Below, piece after piece: positions 1-23,164 of a stretch of DNA of 64,000 nt. Numbering within the stretch: position 1 is the stretch's first letter; every line of letters starts with the position of its first letter. The stretch is taken from assembly GCA_036365515.1 (NCBI GenBank), contig CM070873.1:262200075-262264074 (forward strand). The letters are read 5' to 3'. The notes beneath the pieces are model-generated. The model was given only the letters and a program-made list of their open reading frames with translations, did no database searches and was not told the DNA's origin. A program made the translations under genes and the position numbers. The stretch comes from Torymus aiolomorphi (lineage: Eukaryota; Arthropoda; Insecta; Hymenoptera; Torymidae).

Positions 1-362
1 TTCTTTATATATGTATACACATACACACACGTGTGTACGTGTGCACATACGTCCGAGCAGCCGTGAGAAATCGGTTAGAGGCGCTCTCGAGATAACTTGA
101 TTTGCCCAGCCCCGGTTAGTTGCACAACGAAAAAACAAAACACCTCAGATACGTACATATACAGATATACATATATATATATACATGTAACACTTTTATA
201 CACTGTTCTGATGAATTTCAATTTATCACGGCTCCGAATGTTCGTGTGCATGTTGCTTTAGCACGATGAGATTAGATTTTCGTTTGCTCTCGTCGATGAT
301 GCTATACACATATATATTGTTGATGCACGTCAATCATCCTCGCCTTTTTTTTCTGCTTGCAG
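1..362 (+). other. Intronic or upstream sequence ending in a splice acceptor
   Basis: There is no coding sequence in this stretch. It ends with a pyrimidine-rich tract (cctttttttctgcttgcag) whose AG is at 361-362. This is a good 3' splice site for the exon that follows. The gene therefore starts upstream of the window, and what is seen here is the tail of an intron. Confidence 0.5.
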
Positions 363-408
363 ATCGAGAGCACACTCGAGAATTGGGACGGAGAAACCTT
401 CAAGCCGA
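363..408 (+). CDS. Internal exon of a RhoGEF-like (Dbl-homology) protein, part 1
   Basis: This is a 46-nt exon between a strong acceptor (cttgcag, AG at 361-362) and a perfect donor (gtaagt from 409). Read in phase 0 it encodes IESTLENWDGETFKP plus one leftover base. That base joins the GT opening the next exon to make a serine codon, and the frame stays open through both exons. The joined peptide (LE..W.....P-S-DLFP..YWDAYWLYLESY..A) has the spacing of the middle of a DH domain, where a conserved Trp and an F/L-rich turn precede the Y..Y...Y..A helix. DH domains act in the cytosol as guanine-nucleotide exchange factors for Rho-family GTPases. The assignment rests on pattern recall, not a search; the paralogue cannot be named. 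The upstream half of the domain and the start codon lie outside the window. Confidence 0.55.
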
Positions 409-2975
<2,567 letters not shown>

Positions 2976-3148
2976 GTGACTTGTTCCCAGCGTCCTACTG
3001 GGACGCGTACTGGTTGTACCTGGAGAGCTACGTCGAGGCGCGAAGGACCTTGGACGAGCTGCGCGAGCTGGACGACCCGTTGCTGCACTTTCTCAGGCTG
3101 CGACAGGCCGCCGCCAGGCACTCGCCATCGTCTCTTCTTCTTCTGCCG
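2976..3148 (+). CDS. Internal exon of a RhoGEF-like (Dbl-homology) protein, part 2
   Basis: This exon has 173 nt (2 nt completing a serine codon, then 57 codons) between acceptor tcgcag (2970-2975) and donor gtaagt (3149). It ends exactly on a codon boundary. The peptide starts DLFPASYWDAYWLYL, continues through an acidic helix (TLDELRELDDPLLHFLRL) and ends RHSPSSLLLLP. In DH domains the segment after Y..Y...Y..A and before the last conserved helix runs to L..LLL.P-VQR-PRY. The exon stops precisely after that Pro, so the next exon should supply the PVQR-like block. Codon use is GC-rich (CTG, CGC, GAG, GAC), unlike the flanking introns. The +1 frame is also open for a while but reads as Arg/Cys/Trp-rich nonsense. 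The exon call is fairly secure. The DH assignment is a recognised pattern, not a proven homology, and no following PVQR exon was found in the window. Confidence 0.65.
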
Positions 3149-4031
3149 GTAAGTCACCTCTTCCACCTCCTCCTCTTCCCCAAAGGGACAACTTACGGTT
3201 CTTTCCGCACGCGGAAGAAGCAAGTGTCTTATCGTCGCGCTCGCTCGCACCACCCCGATGACTGTGTAATTGGGCTCGTGGGACGCGCCGGGATTAGTTC
3301 TCACACGACACGCGCGCGCGCGACGAATCGACGAAAATTTATTTTGTCGTTTTTGGACGGGGAGGGAAGAGAGACGTGTGTCAGAACACGTGTAGAGGAT
3401 ATGTGTCTTGTTAGGAGGAAGAAATCGGCTTGATTGGATCGGAGCAGCGTATGTGTGTATATGTGCATTACGTAATTGATATCGGGATGATGTGTAAAGG
3501 GGCTGTTTTTCGAGGGGAGTGATCGGTATCGATCGGTGCAGGTGATACAGATTACGTAAGAATGTCGTTTTGATATTTTTTTTTTTTTTTTTAATAACTG
3601 TGTAATATGAGTTTATCGAAGGTAAATGATATTTTAATTTAACACTGTAAATCTCGAAAAGTGACGTGTCAAGTGAGAGAAATTAAGCGCAATTCAATTC
3701 GCATTCGGAGAATGTCTTACATCACACGCATTCTGAGTCGGCGCGAAATGAGGGAAGGCGATAAAGCCCCGTAACCACATACCGAAATTACGTATTGTCT
3801 CGTTTGGCCGACTGCTGTGCACCTTGTAGAATGCAGTCGGGCGACTGCAGGTTCATTGAGATTTAATTATTCCGCCGATGGCACTCGACTCTATATTGAC
3901 ACACAGCGGCGCGAGCGAGCGCGCGTAACGATTCTCGTGACTCGATTATTTTCCCTCTCGTTCCTTCTCCCAAATTTTCACCGATGCATATATACTGCAA
4001 CACGAGATGGAAGAGAGTAGTAGAAGCCCAG

Positions 4032-4034
<3 letters not shown>
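3149..4034. other. Non-coding stretch, nothing recognised
   Basis: Mixed-composition sequence after the donor of the second RhoGEF-like exon. It includes a T-run near 3578-3592 and short CpG-rich patches. No exon, RNA gene or mobile-element end was recognised. Confidence 0.5.

Positions 4035-4115
<81 letters not shown>
4035..4115. repeat. (AG)n microsatellite, about 80 bp
   Basis: Pure GA array. It lies 160 bp before a long AT array and an inverted-repeat element. Confidence 0.98.
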
Positions 4116-4119
<4 letters not shown>

Positions 4120-4270
4120 CGGGGAGAATGAGGAAGAGTCGTGACGTGCCTCTGGGCCTCTCTTACTGTGATGTACACTCGCGATGCTCGCGAGACATCG
4201 TCGAAGAACGAAGGGCATGATCGTACATATACATACACCATGCGCGCCGCCCATTCACTTTCCTCCCGTT

Positions 4271-4605
<335 letters not shown>

Positions 4606-5446
4606 TTTTCGTAATTTAGAATTTCGAAATTTTGCACAATCTGCAGTAGCTTATATCGAAACCGAGCACTTCTATAGTTGACTTCAATTTTCAAGTGAGT
4701 CCTCTACATTTTGGACCCCCCCCCCCACGTGTACGTGCAAAGCGAATTTACATACATTATCGTGCGGTTTAGTACAACTTCTTTTCTTTTCTGGGATGCG
4801 CATGAGTCACTGTTATATAGCTTCGCGGGAAAAAAAGTAATCTATTGTTGCGCTGCGCGAGGATGGCCTCGCTATTTTTTAACAAAGATTTTGAAAAATC
4901 ATGCATGGTATTGACGTAACGTATATATACTGAACGTGTATAATGTATACTGTATAAAGATTAGAAATAAGTGGTGCTTTACTTCTCGCTGTTTGTACAA
5001 ACTTACAGGTAGGAATATACGCATACGCCCTCACTCTCACTTTCTGTAGCTGTCATTTGGAAAACGATACAATTTGAAGACGAAGTGGTGAAAGTTTTTT
5101 TTGAACTTTCTTTTTCGTAACTTTTATTGTAACGTAAATAAAAATCTCGCAAATGGAGCATTGAAGAGCCGGAGGAATAAAGGTAACAAAGAACGTTTTA
5201 ACCGAATGGAAAATGAAAATATCATTTAAATTTAATCGTAATAATAATCTATAGCTTGTGGGAGATATCTAACGTATAATAAAATATGAAATGCAATAAC
5301 ACTAGAAATAAACTTTTGATAGAGGAATAATCGTGTAGTAGCATCTGGAGTTTGCCGGGAACATCACGCACACACATTACGAAGTGCAGTGAAAGTCCTT
5401 ACCTCTCTTGTTGCCAATGATGCAATCCGTACGCGCACCTACGATC
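4606..5446. other. AT-rich non-coding stretch
   Basis: The first ~100 bases continue repeat family A. A run of 12 C occurs near 4719-4730. Otherwise AT-rich sequence with no recognised gene. An acceptor-donor-like motif (cttacag then gtagga) near 5008 has a poor pyrimidine tract. Confidence 0.5.
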
Positions 5447-14130
<8,684 letters not shown>

Positions 14131-14699
14131 AGCGATTCTACGGAAAATCTCAAACAAGTGGGCGCCAAAAATAAGTAAACATCTTTGGAGGAGCGCATCT
14201 ACAAGACCAGTTTTTTTTTATCTTTAGATCATTCTGAATATTGAAAAAATCGTGAACATGGTCGAACGGATGGCAAACTTTTTTCCCGCTAATAACCACA
14301 TTTTTTTGTAAATGCTTAAAAATACTTCAAAAATAAATTATTTTGACATGGGCAGTGACAAATATATTTAGTAAAAGAAAATAAAAGTAGAGAACAGGAA
14401 CTTTCATTTTCTTCTTTCAAAATGGAAAAATATTATGATTTCTTCAAAGGCTATGTTACTTCAAAGATGAGCGTAAAATATACAAATGAGCGAATTTTTG
14501 TAATTTTTTAAAAACGTTTGTGTATTTTACGATCATCTTTGAATAAAAGGTAACGTTTGAAAGGATCAACATTTTTTCATTCTGAAAGAAGCGAATGAAC
14601 ACTCGCTTTCTTTAGACTTATTTTATATTTTTAAATTTAGGTCTCCCACTGGCGAAATGATTTGCGTTTAAAATAGAGATAATATTTTCCAGTATTTTT

Positions 14700-14718
14700 G
14701 CTTCCTCCTAGAGGAAGC
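14700..14718. repeat. Palindrome gcttcctcctagaggaagc (left copy)
   Basis: Self-complementary apart from the central base. It recurs in inverse orientation at 16514-16532 with matching flanks (TTG before, TT after), giving a 23-bp inverted pair about 1.8 kb apart. It may mark the borders of an element. Confidence 0.7.
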
Positions 14719-15055
14719 TTTGTGATAGTAATTTTTTGAGTTATTGTAAAAACATGTTATAATTATTTTTCGAGGTGTTAGGAATCAAAATACATGATGT
14801 AAGCGCCTAAATTAAGAACGCGAGATGAAAGTGAGCGCAACGGACTTCACGAGGAAGCGCTTCAGAAAAAAGGGGCGCATCGGCGTTCCGCAGCAGTCGT
14901 GATCTGAGCCCCGTTGAGGCTACACTCGAATAATTATTGTTGCTCACATTCGTTTATATTTTTCAATAAACATTTAGCTTTGCTTATATAAGCCAGTCTT
15001 TTTATTGAGTAAAACCTGACAAGAGTCTTAAAATGATTTTTGAAAAATGTATGGA

Positions 15056-15140
15056 TGTGTGTGTGTGTATGTGTGTGTGCGTGCGTGCGTGTATGTATGC
15101 GTGCGTGTGTGTGTGTGTGTGTGCGTGCGCGCGTGTGTGT
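15056..15140. repeat. Degenerate (GT)n tract
   Basis: GT-rich tract with GTGC, GTAT and GCGC interruptions, inside the AT-rich transposon-like block. Confidence 0.9.
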
Positions 15141-16170
15141 GTGAGTAAGGGTGATATATGTACCAATAAAAATATCCTTTAAGGTAGTTCCTCAATATTC
15201 GTAAAAATGGGACTAAGACATCTGAAAATTCTATTACAATCTTTGATCAATAAAGAACATTTTACAATTTTTTTATGTAAGTTGTCGACCTAATTTTTGA
15301 GAAAAATTGATTGAAAATGGTTACTTTTACATGAGAGTAAATGTGCGCCATATTAACTATGAGAGGAAGTAATAATATAAAAAAACAGGACATCAAAAAG
15401 ATAACATAGCTTAAAAAAGATGAAATGTGGCTCTTTCTTTGCCTAGCGGGCCGAAAGTACCACTTTTGATCCCGACGCCCGATCACAAAGGTTCTATTTT
15501 TGGTCTCGCTAAGTAAAACAATCGTTTACACAACACGGGAATAAAGAGGGCCACTCCAGAGCATGTGTAAATTGCCACCCGAGACGAAGGCGAGGACTGG
15601 ACTGGCCAACTCTTTACTTCCCTAGTTGCGTAATATACTATTTTTCCCGTGTTACACACCGTATTTTTTCTTAACGAAGGCATGACAGGGTTTTTTTACG
15701 TGTGTGAGTCGGAGAGAGGATTGGACATTTCGAGTCGTACACACTTTAGTTGGAAATCAAAATAATTTGAAATGTATACGCAATTAACTATATAAGGGAG
15801 GCAGAAATTTCCATTTCTCACCGGTTTTAGGCCAAGTTTACTCCAGTTATTGTGCGAAATACAAAACTTATTTTTCTCGGTTTTCAATTTTTACTTAAAA
15901 ACTAGTAGACAGAATGGATTAAAATTTTTGCAGCTTATAAAAACGTGTTTTATTAAAAAAAGGTTATAACTATCAAACTTAATGGTAAAATGTTTTGAAA
16001 GAAATCATGATAATGCAGAATATAAATAGCTATAGCTATTTCAGTGACGTAATCAGTGACCTCGAAAACCCTCCGACAGCGTATGATATTCAAAATAAGC
16101 GATCCGAAGAAGCCCATTGTACCAAGTTCTTTCTGATTGTGCAAAAATTGCGAATTTCTAAAAATAGAAA

Positions 16171-16512
16171 CCATATTGGATCCGCCATTTTGTTTTTTGA
16201 TATTCTGATCTAAGAATCACAATGAGTGATATTCCAAATTCCCTGCATCAAGTTTTAAGACTATTGAGAGAAAAACTGAATTTTTACGGAAATAGTAAAA
16301 AATAGCCGCAATATTGGATCCGCCATTGTGAATTTTGGTATTTTGGTATCAGAATCATAATGAGCAATATCGAAAACTCCCATGCATCAAGTTTCAAGTC
16401 GATTGAACGAAAACCCGTGAATTTAGATGAAAATAGTCAAAAAGTAACGCCACGTTGCATCCGCCATTTTGAATTTTACAATTGTGACCTCAGAATCATG
16501 ATTAGTGACCCA
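16171..16512. repeat. Tandem array of ~140-bp units carrying tggatccgccatt
   Basis: The motif ttg-gatccgccatt recurs at about 16176, 16314 and 16455 (periods 138 and 141 bp). Between occurrences the units share tcagaatcataatgag, ccctgcatcaagttt and attga-cgaaaa-ctga blocks. The third unit is cut off directly by the palindrome at 16514. A degenerate earlier unit may start near 16056. Confidence 0.75.
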
Positions 16513-16513
16513 A

Positions 16514-16532
16514 GCTTCCTCTAGGAGGAAGC
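16514..16532. repeat. Palindrome gcttcctctaggaggaagc (right copy)
   Basis: Inverse copy of the palindrome at 14700-14718. It directly follows the ~140-bp tandem units. Confidence 0.7.
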
Positions 16533-17930
16533 AAAAGATTTGAAATTTCACTTTTTTGTATATTTTTATATGATAGGGCAATTTTCTTAAATTTTTTGAA
16601 ATGCATTTGAAAGGGCATTGAATTAGGTACATTTTCTTTTTTTAAACATTTCAATATCTATTTTCCTACATTTGTTATTAAGGTAAATGTGCCATTTTCT
16701 CTTATAATTTTTATCTCAGAAAATATTTCATATTTTTCACGAAATCTTTACCAGTAATTAAGCATAAAAAGTACTTCTTCCTGTAAAATAATTCAACAGT
16801 AAAAGTATTTTAAGAGGTTATATCGATAGGTTAACGAGAAAAAAATTATTGAACAAAAAAATTGGGTTTTCGTTGTTGCACGGTAACTCGAGTAAAAATC
16901 AATAATCTTTATGAAATTTCGCACGGAGGTAACTCTTTTAAACTTCCGAAGCCCTTTCGTTGTCCATGAAAAAATGTTCATAAGATTCGAAGATATTTGA
17001 AGTTAAATTTTTGTTTTTAATTTTTTAAATATCATTTTCTTGAAAACGATTCGACGGATGAAATTGAAATTGATACGCTGTCTAGCTCACGTTATGAAGA
17101 ATATATGTACAAAATTTCATTAAGATTGCTCGATTATTTTTGGAGATATTCTTTTTTAGAATTTTTTGGTATTTTAGGACAGCATAAAAAATCTTTGTTA
17201 TTGTAATTCAAGTCATTAACAATATTTTCTTTTTTTTAATGACGTCTTACTTCTTTTTATGCAAATTCATAATAATTAATAAGATTATAAAATTAAAAAT
17301 ACTAGAAAATATTTAAATTTATCTAATAGCACAACAAATTAAGTTTGAGGAAGCTACGTGCCAATGAATTGGCAGCATTTTTCTTTTTGTGGTATTTGAA
17401 TAAAATACGATTTTTCTATATTTATTATACAAACTAAAAATGTCCCAAACATGTGTTTCGAGTGCGTTAGGGTATATTATATTGAGGCTTTCCTCATATT
17501 TTCTAGTTAAAAAATGTGATCAATACACTTGATAGATGATCTTAATGTTTCTATATAAAATTTCTAAAAATAAAAAGAATACAAGAAACGTTGTGATGAA
17601 ATTCAAGTAAGTATATTGATAAAAAACGGTATCTGTCAAATTTTAACAAACCAATTAATGTATAATTAAAAACTTGTATGACTCTTCTTGACAAAATGAT
17701 TTATGTTTAAAGTAGGGACATTGTTAAGCGTTAAAAAAAATAATAATTTTATGGGCAAAGAAGTTTTGTACTCGTTAGACCATGTTCTCGGTTTTTTTAC
17801 TACTCAGGATGACCTAGAGAAGTGAAAAAAACTTGTCCTGACAAGCATTCCATAAAAAAAATGTATTGATTATTGGTACCCAGTTTTTCGAGATTTCCCA
17901 TAGAATTTCTCATATACATCTACACCGGAT

Positions 17931-20780
17931 TCTCTTCATTTTGTCCTGTTCTACCTCTCGTCGCCGTGGCACCTACAGCCCGCAGCGCTGTGGTGTTACA
18001 ACAATAATACACGCGAGCTCTTTCCTCTCACGCGGAGAGAAAGAGTGAGAGAGAAAGAGAGGATTGAATTCCCTTTCAATTTCGTTCGTTATAGTTTCCT
18101 TTCTCCCCTCTCTCTCTCTCTCTCTCTCTCGTTTATATGTACGCATCCACATAGACATACGCACGCACACGCGCAGGGTGTCGCGCGAATTTTTTGCGTC
18201 GTTTTCGCCGCAACGCGTGCGCCGGATTCGCTGACGGGCGCTTCCGCTGAAACCGGTTAATTGGCCCGTAATTATATGCGCGCAAGCGCGACAGGGATGA
18301 TGCTACCGCGCATAAACGCACGCGGACTGATTGAAACGAATCTGCCCGGGAATGACGATGATAGCCACCTGCGCCCAGGGAATTGGCTCCATTAACTGAA
18401 TCAGCTCGAGGGAAAGAGAGAGGGTTAGTTTGCTTTACACTTTATTTACATCGACCGTGTGCGCGCGCGCGCTCAAGTTAGCCGTATAATTTGTCCCTGC
18501 AATCGATTTCGTCGACGATCCACGGGGATTATGCTAATCCGCTGGATGAGAACGCAGAGAGAAAGAGAGAGGAGAAAGGGTTGGGAAAAATGTTGAGAGA
18601 CTGAGTTATGAGCCGTTTTAGGAAGTGCGGATAGGGGGAAAAGGCACAGAGACGCTGAAAAATGAAATTGCGTAATTTACGATTATATTGAGTTGATTAG
18701 CGAATATGGCAAATGCTTTGGAAAAATTGAATAGGCAATGAAAACTTCCGGTGAGAAATTTCGCATTCGATTTAATTCATAGTACACTTAAACCGCGTGG
18801 ATAATTATTTGAGGCTCGCGCGCGCGTCTCGCCTTCAATGCCCGCCGTGCGTCGTTATTTGTTTCCGCCGAACCCTCGTATTGTGCGAAACAACTATTAT
18901 GTATATATACCCGGCGTCTTGAAAATTCTCTACGCTATGGCCATATGGCTGACAGAGGCTCGCTCGTTAAATTTTGCAACTTATTCGCGCATAAATTTCA
19001 ATAGCTCGCGCCATTTGAATAGTTCGAACTTTCACTCTTTAACGAATTCAGCAATTAAAAGCTTTTTGATGAGCCGAATATTCGCACGGTGCCGGCCCAT
19101 TCCGCGAAGTTCTCTGTGTATAGCAATTTATAAGAGAGATAAGGAAAGAGAGCCTCATCGATGCCGATTTCCCCTTGCGCGCGCGGGTACACCGCCGGCA
19201 AAATAAAGGCTCGGAGTAAAAAGGTGAAAGAAAGGGGGGCGGGGGGAGAGAGCGAAGTGTGCATGTATAATGTATGCACGAAGAGGCGGCAGCAGCAGCC
19301 CGCGGCTGTCGCGCGCGCGAGCGCAGCACGGCAGGTCCCTGCAGTCGCGAGAAAGGCGCCGATTGACGCATATTACGTGCCATTACGACGAGGCGCGACG
19401 TAAAGGCGACTTTTGCGTAATTGCCTTTCGCCTCGCCGTGTTCCTCTTTCTTCTTTTCCTCGCGTATGCACCTTGCTGCATATACTTATATCTACCTACG
19501 TACGTACGTAAAATCAGCATACTGATTTTCCATACGGATGCGTAAGCAGAGAAGAAGAGCCAATCTCCGCTTTTCCGCGTATCACGATCTATGAGAGAGA
19601 GAGAGAGAGAGAGACAGAGGAGAAACTCTCGTTCTCATCGACTGTGTGTGACGCTCGCGCAGGTTGCGCCACTTCGACGAGCTATCGGTTGATTTCTACC
19701 GCGTAGACGCTTTTTGCGGATATATATAGATGTGTGCCGCGCGCAGCGGCGTACAAGTGTGTGCCTCCGACAGAGAGAAGGCGAAAGAAAGTCACATTCG
19801 TTTGCGACGAGTGTATATAGGTATAGGTAGACGCGTACACAGGGGAAACATGGACCTGCGATGTGTATCCTTTACCGGAAGATCGTTATCTGGATGTCGG
19901 TGTGTTTTGACGGATCGGAGTAGTTTTTATTACGGCGAAGTAAGTTGTTTACGGAATTTTAATACCATTAATTGGTATGACGGTAGCGTTACAATAAAAT
20001 CGATATTTTTCTTGATATTATTTCCCTATATAGTTATACTTTGTGTTTTTTGATAGTAAAAAATTTATCGGGATCTGGGTCAGCCCGAATGAAGTAATTT
20101 TACGGCGGGCCCCTTCTCGAATCTATTTATAACTCGCCGCGCCGTGTAAACAACACATTTATTAACCCGGCGAAAATTACAGGTGGCCCCAAAAAACGCA
20201 AAAACGACAACAACACGTGCGCGCGTGCAGTCGGAAAGTCGGGAGCGAAAGAGAGAGAACGATAGCGATCTGATTAACTCCCGATACGCCGAAAGAGAGC
20301 GGCGCGGTGGTAGTGGGCCACATACAGAATAAGGCGAAAAACGAGCATTAGGCCCGGCACAGCGCAAGTTTCCTTTAAACAATTACCCCATTACGCTGCG
20401 GCGGTAAAAGCTCAGGCGAGCGCGCTTGCCTCGAAACCAATTTCGCACTTATGGATTATTGGCACGCTGCATCGCGCATTGCTGGCACGCTTTTATCATC
20501 ATACACGCATACGTGCAGCGAGGATTCGCGGCACGTCGTCGCTTTACACATGTCGCCTCGCGGATCGTAGATTATATGCTTATACATACGAGAGCGACGT
20601 GTAAATACGTGAGCGCGTGCTCGTACAGTTCTGGCGCCTTAGACGAATGTCAATTACGCGCTGGCTTTTCATTCGACGCAGCGCTGCTGCTACTTTCTTA
20701 TACGCTCCTCGTGTAATGCTCGCGCTAAGGTATTGTGGGTAATGTCGGGGTTTAGTGCTTGGGCGTGATGCTATTCATCG
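17931..20780. other. CpG-rich non-coding DNA with short TC/GA tracts
   Basis: CpG- and GA-rich sequence with a (CT)n run at 18108-18130 and a (GA)n run near 19590-19613. Frames are low-complexity. No exon or RNA gene was recognised. Confidence 0.5.
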
Positions 20781-21680
20781 TAGAGAATCGACTGGAATAT
20801 CGCTGAAAAGTTTACATAAAGTTTTATTTGTGGTATCATCGAATAAGAATTTATAGCTGAGTAATGGATGCATTATGAGGAATATTTTTAGGTGGAGTCG
20901 TTGCTGTCAAACAAAGGAGTTCGAGTATGGTTCTGCAGTTTGAATCAGATGCTAATACTTTATCTGTTATGGAGAGCTTGGAAATGCATGATTTTCTCAT
21001 TGACAAAAAACTTTTTTGATTGAACAATAATTCTATTATTGAAAAATATTTCATGTTTTCAATCGTCCTACTGACCTGTATTTATTTAAAAGTGTTGGAT
21101 TTCTGCACAAATCCCTAGTTGTAATTTGAAATAGAATTAAATTTTAATCTTTCGACTCTAGTAATAATATTAGAAAAACGGCGTTTTGTTACCTACATGT
21201 ACCGCATCGGCATATGGCCGAGAAATTCTCAAGAACTCCTGGGCTCCTTTTCTATGACCCGGAGGACTGAGTGGGTATGGCTAGTCGTCAGTTCTATAGT
21301 TTGAAGCGAACATACCGTAGCGCAGTTTGTTTATACTGCGTATGTGTTATTGCATTTTTTTTTCTTTTTTACTAGTATAGTGACGCTTGACTTTGTTTTT
21401 ACTGTATCTCTATGCCTGTTTTTATTTTATATACTCACTAGTTTTAATCTTTATACTAACATTTTATTGTATTTCTTATACATTTTACTTTGTTACTATT
21501 ACGTTATTATATATGTACTTGATTTATACGATATATCTATGTACTATATTCTGGACCACACGGGACTCACTATCCTTGGTTATAATAAACTTTATTCTTA
21601 TTCTCTTATTCTTATTCTTAAACCTGTTTGCCTTATTTATTTCGATAAATATTCAACAACGAGTTCCAACTAATAATAAC
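20781..21680 (+). mobile_element. AT-rich block, possible 3' end of a non-LTR retrotransposon
   Basis: AT-rich block flanked by CpG-rich DNA. Its right part ends with ggaccacacgggactcact, then tataataaact and a (TTATTC)n-like run at about 21590-21620. A short simple-repeat tail after an AATAAA-like signal is how many LINE 3' ends look. There is no reverse-transcriptase frame, so this would be a 5'-truncated remnant. The call is weak and rests on the tail alone. Confidence 0.25.
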
Positions 21681-23109
21681 ACTGAATTCTCTCTAATTTC
21701 GAAATTCCCTCTAATTACGACAAAGCGCAGCATACTATCGAACCAGACCCATTACACAACAACAAAACTCGCGACTTTTCACTGCACACGCCGCGCAAAC
21801 CCACCTGGCTAATGGCCACTTTTTGCCGTTGCGGATATTTTGAGCGAAATGCACCGATAGAAAGTGAAGAGACCACATATATCTGTCTGTGTGCATATAT
21901 ATGTACACGTAAGCCATTTGGCGAGTATGGCATTAGCTCTCTCTCTCCCTTGTGCATGTGCATCGTAAAAAGAGCTCACTCCCTCGTGTATTCATGTGTG
22001 TGTGGAGAGAGATGAGGCGAGGCCGGACGTCACGATTCGCGCATGCATAGCGCGCCGACGACGACGAAGCCGCTTGGCAAGTGCACGCGCGCGCAGCCGA
22101 CATCATTTCACCGGCCAACACCCCTGGAATATTAAAGCCAATTGGGAGAGAGAGAGAGAACTCTGCGTGCTTTTGCGCAAACGTGTTTATGGCGACGCCT
22201 GCTCGAGTCAAATCGACCCTATCGATGAATTTTGCGCACGGCGCGTGCTGCTGGCTGAAAATAGCCCCGGGAATTTGTGGCACGCGACGAGTGTTGGATG
22301 GATGCTCGTGTTGAGCGAGCGAGAGGGTAGGATTGTGGAGGTTGTTTTGCGTGATGGTTTTTTAGGAAAAAACATGATGTACGTGACAGGATTTCCTCTA
22401 ATTATGACGATTTTCGATATATCTCTGGAATCAACAGGAACCTAATTCTGGCATATAGAACGAATAAAACTTGGGGTTCAATCATTATCGTAAAAGAATA
22501 TCGCGATGTTGACAAATTTCCTCGATCTCAATCAGCAAAATAGCAGGAAACCACTATATAGACTCTATATTAACTGTTGACGCACTTCGGCTGTTGTTTC
22601 ACTCGCCTCCCCCGCGTTGCACTTACACCTCCTATAAATAGATACCGCGAATCCATTTCCCGCGCACACGAGGCTCTATAAAATCTCGCATATAACCCCT
22701 GACGCAAATCTCGCCCGAAAATATTCAACAAACAAGCGGCCGCTGCGCGCCGAAGCAACATTCGACTTTCCTCCTTCTCTCGCTAGCGCGCGAAAATAAG
22801 CAAAACTGCAGCGCCGATAAATCTCCTCAGCCCAGCTCTCTTGTAAGCATCGAAACGCCATCGGCACTACTATACCTCGACGAAAAAGAAACTATGGGAG
22901 AGAGGGAGAGAGAGAACACTATCCGTCGGTGTGATGAATTACGAGGGAATAACGCACACACATGCTACCTCGCCGAGCGTGAATTAGAAATCGGCTCTCG
23001 TGACCCGCGGGATACATAAGTTTGCGGTGGCAATTTATCCGATTCCCGCGCGCGCAGGCAGACTATACTAGTCGTCGGATAATCGAAGCTTTTGGAGCGT
23101 GCACACGCC

Positions 23110-23164
<55 letters not shown>

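Larger units (their letters stand above)
14180..17930. mobile_element. AT-rich block of degenerate transposon-like DNA
   Basis: Composition switches abruptly from CpG-rich to AT-rich near 14180 and back near 17930. The block includes two inverted copies of a 19-bp palindrome (14700-14718 and 16514-16532), a degenerate GT array at 15056-15140, a tandem array of ~140-bp units (16171-16512) and a short inverted pair at 15518-15650. No intact transposase or reverse transcriptase frame was found. The superfamily cannot be stated. Confidence 0.5.

Noticed and set aside
16171..16512. Possible CRISPR-like or regularly spaced array
   Set aside because: The periodicity comes from ~140-bp tandem units of a degenerate repeat, not short identical repeats with unique spacers, and the genome is eukaryotic.
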